Part shown: piece by piece, positions 8,026-18,094 of the stretch
How the letters are laid out: each line of letters starts with the position of its first letter
Position numbering within the stretch: position 1 is the first letter of the stretch
Assembly (NCBI RefSeq): GCF_019969845.1
Contig: NZ_JAHXYR010000005.1
Coordinates: 186,001 to 250,000 of the forward strand
From: Sphingobacterium sp. GVS05A
Lineage (GTDB): Bacteria > Bacteroidota > Bacteroidia > Sphingobacteriales > Sphingobacteriaceae
Direction of reading: 5' to 3'
Length of the DNA stretch: 64,000 nt
Position numbers and translations under genes: made by a program
Notes under the pieces: generated by a model
What the model saw: only the letters and a program-made list of their open reading frames with translations
Database searches by the model: none
What the model was told of the DNA's origin: nothing

Positions 8026-9660
8026 TTAAAGGCTCACGCCACGTTTCCAAGGAATAAAATCGTCCTGTCGAAGTTGTACTGCTTTAGGAATGATTTTTCC
8101 GCTGGCTGCCAAAATACAATATTCAAGGATTTCTATTCCCATTTGCTCAATTGTCTTCTGGCCTTCGATAATGGCTCCTGTATTGATATCGATGATATCA
8201 GACATGTGGGTGGCTAGTCGATTGTTGGTGGCTATTTTGATCGTCGGGCAGATTGGATTGCCTGTCGGTGTGCCTAGACCTGTAGTAAATAGCATGAGGG
8301 TTGCTCCAGCGGCGGCTTTTCCTGTCGTTGCTTCCACATCATTGCCAGGGGTGCAGACAAGACTGAGTCCAGCTTTGTTTGCCGGTTCGGTATAATCCAG
8401 AACAGCTATTACAGGTGAAGTACCTCCTTTTTTTGCAGCTCCATTGCTCTTTATGGCGTCAGTAATAAGGCCATCCTTAATATTCCCAGGTGAAGGATTC
8501 ATATGAAAGCCGGACCCAGCCTGTTCAGCTGCAAAGCTGTAGTCACTCATCAGCTTTATAAATTTATGAGCGGTTTCTGCATCTTGCATGCGGTCGATGA
8601 GCTGCTGCTCGGCCCCGCAGAGTTCAGGAAATTCGGCCAGGAGAACCTTGCCTCCCAGAGCAACCAGAAGATCCGAGCAGTAACCTACTGCGGGATTGGC
8701 AGAGATGCCGCTGAAGCCATCGCTACCACCACATTTGACGCCAAGGGTAAGTTTGCTGATTGGTTGTGGTGTTCGTCGCAGTTTATTGGCATCGACCATG
8801 CCAATAAATGTTTCTTTAATGGCATGCTGCATAAGAGCTCTTTCACTTCCTATTTGCTGCTGCGAAAATACAAGCAACGGTTTGTTAAATTGGGGGTTGC
8901 GATGGAATAGTGCAGCGCGAAAGTCTTCGACTTGTAGATTCTCGCAGCCTAGGCTCAATACAGTAACACCAGCAACATTGGGATGATCCGCATAGGCGGC
9001 TAATAAATGGGCAAGTACAGTTGCGTCTTGCCGGGTTCCCCCGCAACCACCTTGATGCTGTAAAAATTTAATGCCGTCAACGTGTGTAAAAACACGTGCT
9101 TCATGTTGCGTGTTTTCGGGTGATAGATCCACTTGCTCTAGGTTTTCAATAGAATCATAAGCGCGCAATAGAGCCCGAGTATAATTTTTATATATATTGG
9201 AACTGCCGTAACCCAGTTCTTCCTCCATGGCCTGCCGGAGGACATCAATATTTCTATTTTCACAAAAAACGGTTGGAATACATAGCCAGTAGTTCGCAGT
9301 GCCTACACGACCGTCTGCACGGCGGTAACCCATAAAATGTCGATCTTTGAATGAGCTGACATCTGGTGGTGTCCATTGTTGTGAAAATCCTCGGTATTGA
9401 AAAGAATCCACAGCATGTTGGGTATTGGCAGTGTCCATCAGACTGCCTTGTGTCACATCTTGCGTTAAACGGCCAACGACGACACCATACATCAGGACCT
9501 CTTGCCCAGCTTTCAGGTCCTCTATAAAAAATTTATGTTTGGCCGGAATATCATTATGGAGGTAATACGTGTTGGATCCGTTTCTTACGGTAGTCTGTGC
9601 GTATAAATCCCTCAGTGCGACAATTACATTGTCTTTGGGATGTATTTTAAGTGTATTCAT
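8026..9660 (-). CDS. uxaA: Altronate dehydratase
   Basis: 544 residues, full length for the UxaA family. The N-terminal about 90 residues are the SAF domain (IHPKDNVIVAL, KAGQEVLMYG), and the body carries HQGGCGGTRQD, LGCENLQ, GVKCGGSDGFSGISANPA and GLGTPTGNPICPTIK. It converts D-altronate to 2-keto-3-deoxygluconate in hexuronate breakdown. Its start overlaps the uxaB stop by four bases, so the two form one operon. UxaC and the KDG kinase/aldolase are not in this window. Confidence 0.95.
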   Translation of the reverse strand: MNTLKIHPKDNVIVALRDLYAQTTVRNGSNTYYLHNDIPAKHKFFIEDLKAGQEVLMYGVVVGRLTQDVTQGSLMDTANTQHAVDSFQYRGFSQQWTPPDVSSFKDRHFMGYRRADGRVGTANYWLCIPTVFCENRNIDVLRQAMEEELGYGSSNIYKNYTRALLRAYDSIENLEQVDLSPENTQHEARVFTHVDGIKFLQHQGGCGGTRQDATVLAHLLAAYADHPNVAGVTVLSLGCENLQVEDFRAALFHRNPQFNKPLLVFSQQQIGSERALMQHAIKETFIGMVDANKLRRTPQPISKLTLGVKCGGSDGFSGISANPAVGYCSDLLVALGGKVLLAEFPELCGAEQQLIDRMQDAETAHKFIKLMSDYSFAAEQAGSGFHMNPSPGNIKDGLITDAIKSNGAAKKGGTSPVIAVLDYTEPANKAGLSLVCTPGNDVEATTGKAAAGATLMLFTTGLGTPTGNPICPTIKIATNNRLATHMSDIIDINTGAIIEGQKTIEQMGIEILEYCILAASGKIIPKAVQLRQDDFIPWKRGVSL

Positions 9661-11129
9661 ACTGTTTGCTGTTCGAAAAGATAATCAACTATGGTGCTGC
9701 GTAGTCCCAACTGTTTAATACGTTGTAAAATTTCACTGACCATGCAGGCAAGTCCAGAATAGTTTAGGAGAGACTCACCCCAGATCTGCTGGTCTGCTAG
9801 TAAGGATGGAATAGGATCACGCTGTTGCAGATGTAATTGTACTGCGCTGCGGTAATCGTCATGAAAGTCGTTTTCTTTAGTAGTCTGCTGCATCAGCAAA
9901 ATATAGGCTGCAAAGCCGATGGCGACCCCTGTGGGGGGAGCTTGATGCTGGCCATACCAATAAGGCAGTATAGGAAGCACACGGGTCTTGATCTTACTGC
10001 TGAATTGTATGGCAATGGAAGTCCATTGATGGGACAGAAATGGATTTTTGAAACGGTCAATGACGGTATGGGCAAACTGGTCAGCTTCTGTAGTTAGAAT
10101 TCCTGTTTGCAGTAGGCTAGGGCCAATTTCCTTGAAAAGGATCTGACGGATATAACAGTCCAGGACTGCATCTGTAAAGAATGTTTTGACATCTGCAATA
10201 CCGGAAAGTATAGCCAGCCCACAGCAGAGTGTATGAGTCGCATTTAACAGGCGGAGCTTAATCTCTTTGTACTTAGCGATATTTGGAACTATTTTGATCG
10301 ATGGATCCAGGGCTGCAAAAGACAGCTTGTTGTGTACAACAATGCTATCCGATTCGATGGCCCATAGCCGGTAGGGTTCTGCCATTATCGCAAGTGAATC
10401 CACATAAGGCAGTGTCTCTGGGGCTACCTTATTGAGGACAATCCGGTCTACTAACGAATTACAGAAGTAGTTTGCTTGATCAACCCAATCGATAAAGGTG
10501 TCTTCAAGTTGTTGCTGATGACATAAATTGAGGATAATATCTTTAAGTACAACAGCATTGTCTGTAATGAGTTCGGTAGGTATAATGACCAACCCTTTGG
10601 TCGGATCCGCATCGAAATGCCGATAACGAGCATATAGGTAAGCAAGTATTTTAGCGGCAAGGCTTATTGGAGGACTGTCATGGATTGTACCTTCGGAGCC
10701 GACAATACCAGCTTCGGTGGTATTGGAAATCAGGATCTCCATTTCGGGAGATCTGGCGGTCTTTAAGATTTCATGCCATTGTTGCTGTGCAGACAATACG
10801 CGGGAAATAGCAGCATTGACCTGTCTAGAGACGATATGCTGTCCATCTTCGTACCCCTGTACAAGTAAAGTATAGAGCGAATTTTGCTGTTCAAAGGCTG
10901 TTGTACTGCCTTGATCGGTCGACTTGACGACTAAAATGCGGCCTTGAAAGATGCCAGCGAGATTGGCTCGGTGGATATAGTCGTCAGGTAGGCCACGCAA
11001 AAGGGCTCCAGTGCCAAATTGGATCACCCGTTCAGGTAGTGTCAATAGAGACAGCTCGGGGATATCGACCCATGTGGGATCTATAGCGTTCAGCTGCTTC
11101 CAAGATAATGTGGCTTTATTATTTTCCAT
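9657..11129 (-). CDS. uxaB: Tagaturonate reductase (altronate oxidoreductase)
   Basis: 490 residues of the mannitol/altronate dehydrogenase family. The nucleotide-binding start RVIQFGTGALLRGLPDDYIHRAN is followed by ISNTTEAGI, PTELITDNA and DQANYFCNSLVDRIV, and the C-terminal half has KIRLLN-like KLRLLNATHTLCCGLAILSG. It reduces tagaturonate to altronate with NADH, upstream of UxaA. It is the first gene of a two-gene operon divergent from susC, so both units probably share the operators between them. Confidence 0.93.
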   Translation of the reverse strand: MENNKATLSWKQLNAIDPTWVDIPELSLLTLPERVIQFGTGALLRGLPDDYIHRANLAGIFQGRILVVKSTDQGSTTAFEQQNSLYTLLVQGYEDGQHIVSRQVNAAISRVLSAQQQWHEILKTARSPEMEILISNTTEAGIVGSEGTIHDSPPISLAAKILAYLYARYRHFDADPTKGLVIIPTELITDNAVVLKDIILNLCHQQQLEDTFIDWVDQANYFCNSLVDRIVLNKVAPETLPYVDSLAIMAEPYRLWAIESDSIVVHNKLSFAALDPSIKIVPNIAKYKEIKLRLLNATHTLCCGLAILSGIADVKTFFTDAVLDCYIRQILFKEIGPSLLQTGILTTEADQFAHTVIDRFKNPFLSHQWTSIAIQFSSKIKTRVLPILPYWYGQHQAPPTGVAIGFAAYILLMQQTTKENDFHDDYRSAVQLHLQQRDPIPSLLADQQIWGESLLNYSGLACMVSEILQRIKQLGLRSTIVDYLFEQQTV

Positions 11130-11214
11130 TGTTCGTTTTTTTAGCGCGGCAATCGGGTTTCGATCTGATTTACAATTCTACTGTTTATTATGAAAAACAA
11201 CAATGGAAATCAAT

Positions 11215-11226
11215 GGTAACGTTATC
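11215..11226. promoter_or_regulatory. LacI-type operator candidate 1
   Basis: GGTAACGTTATC is palindromic at 10 of 12 positions with the central CG typical of LacI-family operators. It lies 85 bases upstream of uxaB, just outside a weak uxaB promoter (TTG, 17 bases, TAGAATTG on the minus strand around 11188-11161). It closely resembles the second site 89 bases away. Confidence 0.5.
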
Positions 11227-11303
11227 GGTCCGATTTGCTCTGATCACACTGTCAGAAAAGTTTTGTTGGTCGTTTGAACGCTTTATATAGACGGCGGATT
11301 TTC

Positions 11304-11315
11304 GGTAACGCTACC
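11304..11315. promoter_or_regulatory. LacI-type operator candidate 2
   Basis: GGTAACGCTACC is palindromic at 10 of 12 positions and matches candidate 1 at 10 of 12 (GGTAACG[TC]TA[TC]C). It is 106 bases upstream of susC and next to TACTTTAT, a partial -7 match. The LacI-family gene at the other end of the locus is the likely binder. The rest of the 291-base uxaB-susC interval shows no gene. Confidence 0.55.
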
Positions 11316-11420
11316 GCTACTTTATTCGGGCAATCTGTTGGATTTCTTTCTCCAAAGGTCTTTCTTTGGGTATAACGCAATGGAAATAAACTAAAATCCA
11401 ACAATTTAAATCGATAAATT

Positions 11421-14400
11421 ATGATAGCTCGTATCGACAGTAAACATTTGTTTTTTGTGGGGCTAATTGGCTGTTATTTCTTCCTTTTTACCAAGGGAGC
11501 TCATGCACAGCCAAGCACCCGGACAGGAAAGGTGATCAGCACGACGGATCAGAAACCGCTACTGGGAGTGACGGTGCTAAACCTCAGCACGCAGCTGGCG
11601 GAGCACACAGACCAAGAAGGTAATTTTAGTATCAGGGCTGCGGTGGGGGATAGACTCAAGTTCTCTTTGATCGGGTATAAATCGGCGGAGTTGCCTGTGA
11701 CGGCAGCAGGCTTATTGACCGTTGGCCTTGCACAGGAGAATTTTACCATCGATGAGGTTGTGGTAACAGCACTTGGTATCAAACGGGAAACAAGAGGACT
11801 TACCTATGCAACACAGCAGCTTAGTGGCAGTGCCGTTAATGACGCTAGGGACAATAGCGGGAATATCATGAGCAGTCTCACGGGTAAAGTGGCCGGTGCT
11901 GTTATTACCACTGCCGCCTCCGGTCCCGGTGCTTCAGCACGGGTGGTTCTCCGCGGTAACAAATCCATTTCAGGAAATAATAATGCCCTGATCGTTGTCG
12001 ATGGCGTACCATATGACAATTCAAGTGCACAGCAGGCAACTGGTACGACCTATAACTACGGTACCAGTGATGGTGCTGCCAATATCAATCCGGATGATGT
12101 GGAATCCATCAACGTACTCAAAGGTCCCTCAGCAGCGGCGTTGTATGGAAGCAGAGCTGCAAACGGGGCAATTCTGATCACGACCAAACAGGGAAAGTCA
12201 GGACGATATACGATAGATTACAACGGAAGTGCCTTCTTTGATCAGGTCAACCTACTTACCGAGTTTCAAAATACCTATGGCCGAGGAAATGGTGGTGTCA
12301 GCGGGACAAACATCGGGGAGAGTTGGGGACCAAAGGCACAAACCTATAAAAATAATGTTAAGGACTTCTATGAAAATTCGGCAACTTTCAATAACAGTAT
12401 CAGCACCTATGGTGGTACAGAGAAGCTGCAGGGATATGTTTCCTATGCCAACAACAAAATCGGCGGGATTATCCAGGGTAACTCACTTAAACGTAACAGC
12501 CTTAATCTGCGCGTCAATACGGAGCTTATTCCCAAATTGAAAACGGATGTCAAACTCAATTATGTCAATCAGCAGATTGACAACCGGCCACGCCTGGGGG
12601 ATATGGGGATTCCTGTTGAAGCCTATATTATTCCACGGGACATGGATAAAAATGAACTGATGGATTATGAGACCATCGATCCCAATACAGGTCAGCCCCT
12701 ACGTAAATACTGGTCTGGATCGGCCATTTACGATAATCCTTATTGGAGTATCAACCGTACATCTGTCAATGAAGTACGTGATCGCATTACAGCACTGGGT
12801 TCGGCGACTTATCAGCTTAGGGACTGGATCAGCATCATGGGCAGATATAGCTTTGATAAATATATTGATAATACGGATGGTTCCTTTTTTGCGAGTACAG
12901 TATCTGTTGGCGATGTGCGCAAAGGGGGGAAATATTATGAGACCAATGCCCGGTACCAAGAAAGTAACCTTGACTTTCTGATCAACGGTAAAAATCCGTT
13001 GACAGAACATATCGCCATTACCTACAATCTCGGGGCTAGTACACTACGTCGGAAATACAGTAGTTTTCAGAATATGGCCAATGGTCTATCCATTCCAAAT
13101 GAGTTTAGCCTGAAAATGGCAACGACGCCTGAGTTTTTAGCTATAGCAGGCTACGAGCGCCGCCTCAATTCCGTTTATGCCAGTACACAGCTATCCTTTG
13201 ACAATACTATTTTTTTGGATATGACTGCCCGTAATGACTGGACTTCAACATTGAAAGCACCGCACAGTTATTTTTATCCTTCTGTTGGTATGTCTGCGAT
13301 ATTCAATGAGTTGTTACAGATGCCTGCTTGGGTCAATTTTGGAAAAATTAGAGCATCTTATACTCAGGTTGGTAATGATGCTGATCCGTATCTGCTCAGA
13401 CAGCTTTATTCATTTGGATTGGGAGCCGGAAATGGATTTATTTCCCGTTCGCCGATTAAAGCTATTCCAGACCTAAAACCCGAATTGACCAAGTCATTTG
13501 AAGCAGGTCTTGATATGAAATTCTTTGGAAACAGACTAGGTTTTGACCTGACTTTGTACAAAAGCAATACGGTAAATCAGCTACTCTTTCTGGGGCTGCC
13601 TATGGCTAGCGGTTATAGCCGGCAATACATCAATGCAGGGGATATTGAAAACCGAGGACTTGAGCTGCAGCTGATGGCAACGCCTATAAAAAGCGAACAT
13701 TTTTCTTGGGAGACGACGTTGAATTTTGCCAGTAACACCAACAAGATAATCGCATTGCACGATAAAACAAAACGAGCCAATATTACCGACAATAACAGGT
13801 ATGCCACAGTTGTGGTAAACGAAGGAGAGAAGTATGGTGACCTCTACGGTTATGCTTGGAAACGTGATCCACAGCGTGGAAAATTTGTGGTAGATGGTAG
13901 TGGGCTGCCGGTGGTAGAAGCGAATCAAAAATTAGGTAACTTTAATCCCAAGGCTTTATTGGGTTGGTCCAATTCCTTTTCATACAAGGGTTTTACGCTC
14001 AATACATTAGTGGATGCAAGAATTGGAGGAGAAATAGTCTCAGGAACTTCAGCCTACCTCGCAGCCTTTGGTGTAGCAGACTACACCTCAATGTATCGCG
14101 AAGGTGGTCTCGTACTGGATGCTGTGGATGCCAATGGTGCCGCCAATACACAAGCCATCACCGCACAGCAGTTGTGGACACGTGTATCGCAAAATGGCCG
14201 GGATGGTTGGGGTGAGTTTTTTACTTATGACATGACTAATGTGCGGCTCCGGGAATTGTCCATTACTTATAGGTTGGACTTAAAGAATACCTCGGTATTC
14301 AAGAATGCTGGGCTATCCCTAACAGGACGTAACCTCTTTTTCATCTACCGCGGAAAATCCAAACTGGATATACCGGGCATTGGGAAGACAAAAAACCCGA

Positions 14401-14504
14401 TAGACCCCGAGGCTGCGCTGGGAGCTGGCAATTATCAGGGTGTGGAAGTTGGACTACCACCGTCGGTACGGACATTCGGGCTAAACTTAAAATTAACCTT
14501 TTAA
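11421..14504 (+). CDS. susC: SusC/RagA-family TonB-linked outer membrane transporter
   Basis: 1027 residues. A signal peptide ends at GAHAQ; then a carboxypeptidase-regulatory-like domain (GKVISTTDQKPLLGVTV), a TonB-box/plug region (IDEVVVTALGIKRETRG, then VVDGVPYDN and LKGPSAAALYGSRAANGAI) and a long beta-barrel ending in an aromatic-containing strand. With SusD it forms the pair that takes an oligosaccharide across the outer membrane. It is 11 bases before susD and heads the locus operon. The symbol denotes the family, not starch use. Confidence 0.95.
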   Translation: MIARIDSKHLFFVGLIGCYFFLFTKGAHAQPSTRTGKVISTTDQKPLLGVTVLNLSTQLAEHTDQEGNFSIRAAVGDRLKFSLIGYKSAELPVTAAGLLTVGLAQENFTIDEVVVTALGIKRETRGLTYATQQLSGSAVNDARDNSGNIMSSLTGKVAGAVITTAASGPGASARVVLRGNKSISGNNNALIVVDGVPYDNSSAQQATGTTYNYGTSDGAANINPDDVESINVLKGPSAAALYGSRAANGAILITTKQGKSGRYTIDYNGSAFFDQVNLLTEFQNTYGRGNGGVSGTNIGESWGPKAQTYKNNVKDFYENSATFNNSISTYGGTEKLQGYVSYANNKIGGIIQGNSLKRNSLNLRVNTELIPKLKTDVKLNYVNQQIDNRPRLGDMGIPVEAYIIPRDMDKNELMDYETIDPNTGQPLRKYWSGSAIYDNPYWSINRTSVNEVRDRITALGSATYQLRDWISIMGRYSFDKYIDNTDGSFFASTVSVGDVRKGGKYYETNARYQESNLDFLINGKNPLTEHIAITYNLGASTLRRKYSSFQNMANGLSIPNEFSLKMATTPEFLAIAGYERRLNSVYASTQLSFDNTIFLDMTARNDWTSTLKAPHSYFYPSVGMSAIFNELLQMPAWVNFGKIRASYTQVGNDADPYLLRQLYSFGLGAGNGFISRSPIKAIPDLKPELTKSFEAGLDMKFFGNRLGFDLTLYKSNTVNQLLFLGLPMASGYSRQYINAGDIENRGLELQLMATPIKSEHFSWETTLNFASNTNKIIALHDKTKRANITDNNRYATVVVNEGEKYGDLYGYAWKRDPQRGKFVVDGSGLPVVEANQKLGNFNPKALLGWSNSFSYKGFTLNTLVDARIGGEIVSGTSAYLAAFGVADYTSMYREGGLVLDAVDANGAANTQAITAQQLWTRVSQNGRDGWGEFFTYDMTNVRLRELSITYRLDLKNTSVFKNAGLSLTGRNLFFIYRGKSKLDIPGIGKTKNPIDPEAALGAGNYQGVEVGLPPSVRTFGLNLKLTF

Positions 14505-14515
14505 CAGTTGTAAAC

Positions 14516-16063
14516 ATGAGAAGAAACATGCTATATGGAGCTTTGCTAGGATTGAGCCTTATTTCTTGCAGCAAAGATTTTGATCGGATTAACAGCGATC
14601 CCAACAACATCACGGTGATCACACAGCGTGAGCTGCCCTTTATGTTTGCAAAAGCACAGTCTTCGGCTGCGTTGAACCGTTCTTTTTACCAAACCGTACA
14701 GAATCTTGGCGCCGATCTATATGGACAGTATTTTGCATTGACAACTAATTCTTTCAGTACGGATCGCTACCTGCTGACACCTGACTGGCAGCGGAGATTC
14801 TGGACTGTGGTGTATGTTGATACCGCGCCGCAGCTTAAAAGTATTATGGATAATACCGAGTCTGGTACAGGGGAAGCGGCACTCGCGAATATTATGTGGG
14901 TATATGCCTTTCACCGCTTGACTGATCATTTTGGTCCGATCCCTTATTTTGCAGCAGCAGAGGCTCGCGATGTCATTCCTTACGATCCGATGGATAAGAT
15001 CTATGCAGATTTTTTTACTCGTCTTACGACAGCGGTAGACCAGCTGAAAGCCCTGCCTTCGGGCACAACAATCTTTCAGGGATATGATCTAATGTATAAC
15101 GGAAATGTTGAAAATTGGATCCGCTTTGCGAATTCCATGCGCCTCCGGCTCGCTCTTCGGATATCAAAAGTAGATCCCATAAAGGCAAAGTTTGAAGCTG
15201 AAGCTGCGGTGGCAGCAGGTGTGATGACCAGTAATGGTCAAAATGCCACCATGCTCAAGTCACTCTCGGGCAACGATACCAACGGTCTGTCGCAGGTGGC
15301 TGTTTGGAACGAATTTTCGATGAGTTCAACGATAGCCTCATATCTCAAAGGCTATGAAGATCCAAGATTGGGTATTTATTTTCAACCCAGCTTGAGTGGA
15401 AAAGTCTTTAACAGTGTGCGTAATGGAGCTATAGCCACCGATCTTGGGCAGCCAAGAAATCAGTCGAGAGCCAATTCCAATGTGGGTACCTACTGGGTGC
15501 GGTACAATGGCGAAGTGCTCGAAGGTAATTTTACACAGAATTTTCATATTATGTGCGCCGCCGAATCGTTTATGCTGCGTGCGGAAGGCGCTCTGAATGG
15601 TTGGAATATGGATGGTACAGCACAGGTGCTCTACGAACAAGGAATACGTCTGAGTATGGCGCAATGGGGTGTCAATGATGAAACAATCATCCGCAATTAC
15701 CTTTCCTCAACGAATAGACCGACCGCTCCGGGCGATTACCATAATTCTCCAGCAGTTGCCGTAACTCCAATTAAATGGAGCGGTACGGAGGCTGAACAGC
15801 GTGAACAGATTGGTGTACAGAAGTGGCTTGCAATCTATCCCAACGGTATGGAAGCATGGGCTGAATATCGTCGTTCAGGATACCCAAAGATGTATGCGGT
15901 GCTACAGTCCGACAATCCCGACCTGCCGGCTGGAACATTTATCAAGAGGTTGCCTTACCCTTTGACGGAAGTGACAGACAACTTTGCCGAATTGACAAAG
16001 GGTCGTGCCTTGCTCGGTGGAGCGGATAACGCCGCAACTAAACTTTGGTGGGACGTGGATTAA
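14516..16063 (+). CDS. susD: SusD/RagB-family surface glycan-binding lipoprotein
   Basis: 515 residues with a lipoprotein signal (LISCSKDF, lipid cysteine at residue 18). The sequence just after it (FDRINSDPNN) and MWVYAFHRLTDHFGPIPY and YNGNVENWIRFANSMRLRLALR fit the SusD-like_2 group built on TPR-type helices. C-terminal blocks QIGVQKWLAIYPNGMEAWAEYRR are also typical. It caps the SusC barrel and binds the glycan. Confidence 0.93.
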   Translation: MRRNMLYGALLGLSLISCSKDFDRINSDPNNITVITQRELPFMFAKAQSSAALNRSFYQTVQNLGADLYGQYFALTTNSFSTDRYLLTPDWQRRFWTVVYVDTAPQLKSIMDNTESGTGEAALANIMWVYAFHRLTDHFGPIPYFAAAEARDVIPYDPMDKIYADFFTRLTTAVDQLKALPSGTTIFQGYDLMYNGNVENWIRFANSMRLRLALRISKVDPIKAKFEAEAAVAAGVMTSNGQNATMLKSLSGNDTNGLSQVAVWNEFSMSSTIASYLKGYEDPRLGIYFQPSLSGKVFNSVRNGAIATDLGQPRNQSRANSNVGTYWVRYNGEVLEGNFTQNFHIMCAAESFMLRAEGALNGWNMDGTAQVLYEQGIRLSMAQWGVNDETIIRNYLSSTNRPTAPGDYHNSPAVAVTPIKWSGTEAEQREQIGVQKWLAIYPNGMEAWAEYRRSGYPKMYAVLQSDNPDLPAGTFIKRLPYPLTEVTDNFAELTKGRALLGGADNAATKLWWDVD

Positions 16064-16076
16064 GGGTTAAATAAGG

Positions 16077-18089
16077 ATGAATTTTAAACTATATACAGTC
16101 ACGCTTATGATGACATTCGGACAGCAGGTAGCTGCACAGACAGTCCTACCGGAAATACTATCCATCCCAAAGGACATTGATCCGCTCAAGGAATTAATCG
16201 AAAGTCAGGCGGATGAACTCTTGTATAAACTGCCGATGGATCGTATTGTAGACCCTGGACAACTCTTAAATCAGATTCATACCAATCTTCAATTGGGTAA
16301 CAGCGACGATAGTGATCTCGATATGCGGGTTGTTGCTAGCCTGGACTGTGGTGGCTATATGGTATATAATCTGATCTTTCAAAGTCTGCCGGGCGTATAC
16401 GTCCCAGCCAACCTCTATGTTCCCAAAGGGCAAGGACCTTTTCCAGCGATATTAAACAGCCACGGTCATTGGGCACCGGGACGTCGTAGTGAAATCGTGC
16501 AACGGACATCTCAAATACTAGCAAGCAATGGCTATGTATGCCTTAGTATCGATGCTATGGGGGCGGGGGAACGTGGACGTCGGCACGAACATGAATATCA
16601 TGGGGCCAATCTGGGGTCATTATTACTGGATATGGGGACACCCCTAATGGGGATACAGCTGCAGGAAAATAAACGTGCCATAGATCTGCTATGCAGCTTG
16701 GATTATGTGAATAAAGAGCAAATTGGCGCTACTGGTGCCAGTGGTGGTGGCAATCAGACCATGTGGCTAACAGCAATGGATGCTCGCGTCAAAGCTGCTG
16801 TCCCGGTAGTCAGTATAGGTACCTTCCGCTCTTATATTATGAATAGCAACTGTGTCTGTGAGTTACATCCTAATGGCCTGCAGTATTTTGAAGAGGGGCA
16901 GCTCTTGCAGGCGATGGCTCCTAAGGCTGTAAAGATCATTACAGCCCTAAAAGATGGGAACGCCGCATTTAACGTTCATCAGATGCTGAAGTCGTATCGT
17001 CTTGGCAAGTTAGCATATCAACAACAGGACTCGGCAGATCGATTAGCGTATGAATTATTTGATGAGTCGCACAGCTATACAATTGAAATGAATAAAGCTA
17101 TGCTCTCTTGGTTTAATAAAAGCTTTAATTATCGTCAGTCCTTACCAATTGAGCTAAATGCGGTACATATGCTCGATACCAGTCGTTTGTCGGTGTTGCA
17201 ATATGGGATTAAAAGCGAAAAAATAATGACGATACCAGCCTTTGTGAATAGGGAGTTCAAGCTAGCTGAAAATAAGTTAATCGTCACTAAGGGGCGGAGC
17301 ACAGAAACCTATCTGCAGGAGCTCCGCCTGCTGCTCTCCAAGGTCGAATCGGATCGACTGCTTTCGGTAAGAACGTTATTACCTGAGGCAGGATGGCGAC
17401 GAATTATCCTCGAAACGGCTCAGCGGCAACTGATTCCGCTGCTCGTTAAGGAGCCTGCTGGAGGAGGGAAGATAATGCACGTGTTATTCCCCGATCAGGG
17501 CAAACAGGGACTTAATCTTACGGAAATTGAACAGATGGTCGCGAGGGGCGAGGGCATTGCGATCATAGATCTCTTTGGCCTCGGGGAGCGAGCTTCAGCC
17601 AGTGGCGAACATATTGATGGGGCGCTACCTCGTTTTCATACCATCTCACGTTCAATGCTTTGGATGGGGCAAACTATGATGGGAATATGGGCCAACGAGA
17701 TTACGCTTGTAAGTAACTATCTGCAGCAGCATTACGGTAACCATAAGCTGATTGTTCATGCCTATCGCGAAACTGCTTTGGCAGCCTTGATCAGCAGCGA
17801 CTTATCGCCACAACAACGGATACTGCAGCTCCGGCGATTGCCCGCCAGTTACCTGCCAGATATGACCGGCAGTCTGGAAAATTTCAACATGGCCGTCCAT
17901 ATTCCTGGAATTTTAAAGTGGGGCGATATACCCTTGTTGTTGGCATTGAGCAGGGAAGATATTAATGTGGATGAGCTGATGCCCTGGAGTGGTAAAAGCT
18001 GCCCAGAAAAGGATAAAAAGCAATTATTGAATAAGGTAAATGCGTATAAAAGAAAGTTTAACATTGGAGGAACTCTCCAGATCAATTAG
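16077..18089 (+). CDS. Secreted alpha/beta-hydrolase, putative sugar esterase
   Basis: 670 residues with a signal peptide ending VAAQT. The first about 350 residues hold an alpha/beta-hydrolase domain: NSHGHWAPGRR near the oxyanion site, the nucleophile elbow GATGASGGGNQT with serine near 222, and a histidine near 332 (DESHSY). The following about 320 residues have no signature I recognise and may be a second, inactive hydrolase-like domain. In this locus it could remove acetyl or other ester groups from the imported glycan, as acetylxylan-esterase-like proteins do; that role is inferred. It overlaps the next gene at TAGTG. Confidence 0.7.
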   Translation: MNFKLYTVTLMMTFGQQVAAQTVLPEILSIPKDIDPLKELIESQADELLYKLPMDRIVDPGQLLNQIHTNLQLGNSDDSDLDMRVVASLDCGGYMVYNLIFQSLPGVYVPANLYVPKGQGPFPAILNSHGHWAPGRRSEIVQRTSQILASNGYVCLSIDAMGAGERGRRHEHEYHGANLGSLLLDMGTPLMGIQLQENKRAIDLLCSLDYVNKEQIGATGASGGGNQTMWLTAMDARVKAAVPVVSIGTFRSYIMNSNCVCELHPNGLQYFEEGQLLQAMAPKAVKIITALKDGNAAFNVHQMLKSYRLGKLAYQQQDSADRLAYELFDESHSYTIEMNKAMLSWFNKSFNYRQSLPIELNAVHMLDTSRLSVLQYGIKSEKIMTIPAFVNREFKLAENKLIVTKGRSTETYLQELRLLLSKVESDRLLSVRTLLPEAGWRRIILETAQRQLIPLLVKEPAGGGKIMHVLFPDQGKQGLNLTEIEQMVARGEGIAIIDLFGLGERASASGEHIDGALPRFHTISRSMLWMGQTMMGIWANEITLVSNYLQQHYGNHKLIVHAYRETALAALISSDLSPQQRILQLRRLPASYLPDMTGSLENFNMAVHIPGILKWGDIPLLLALSREDINVDELMPWSGKSCPEKDKKQLLNKVNAYKRKFNIGGTLQIN

Positions 18090-18094
18090 TGACC

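Noticed and set aside
8090..8986. Three plus-strand frames opposite uxaA
   Set aside because: They are shadows of a highly conserved enzyme gene.
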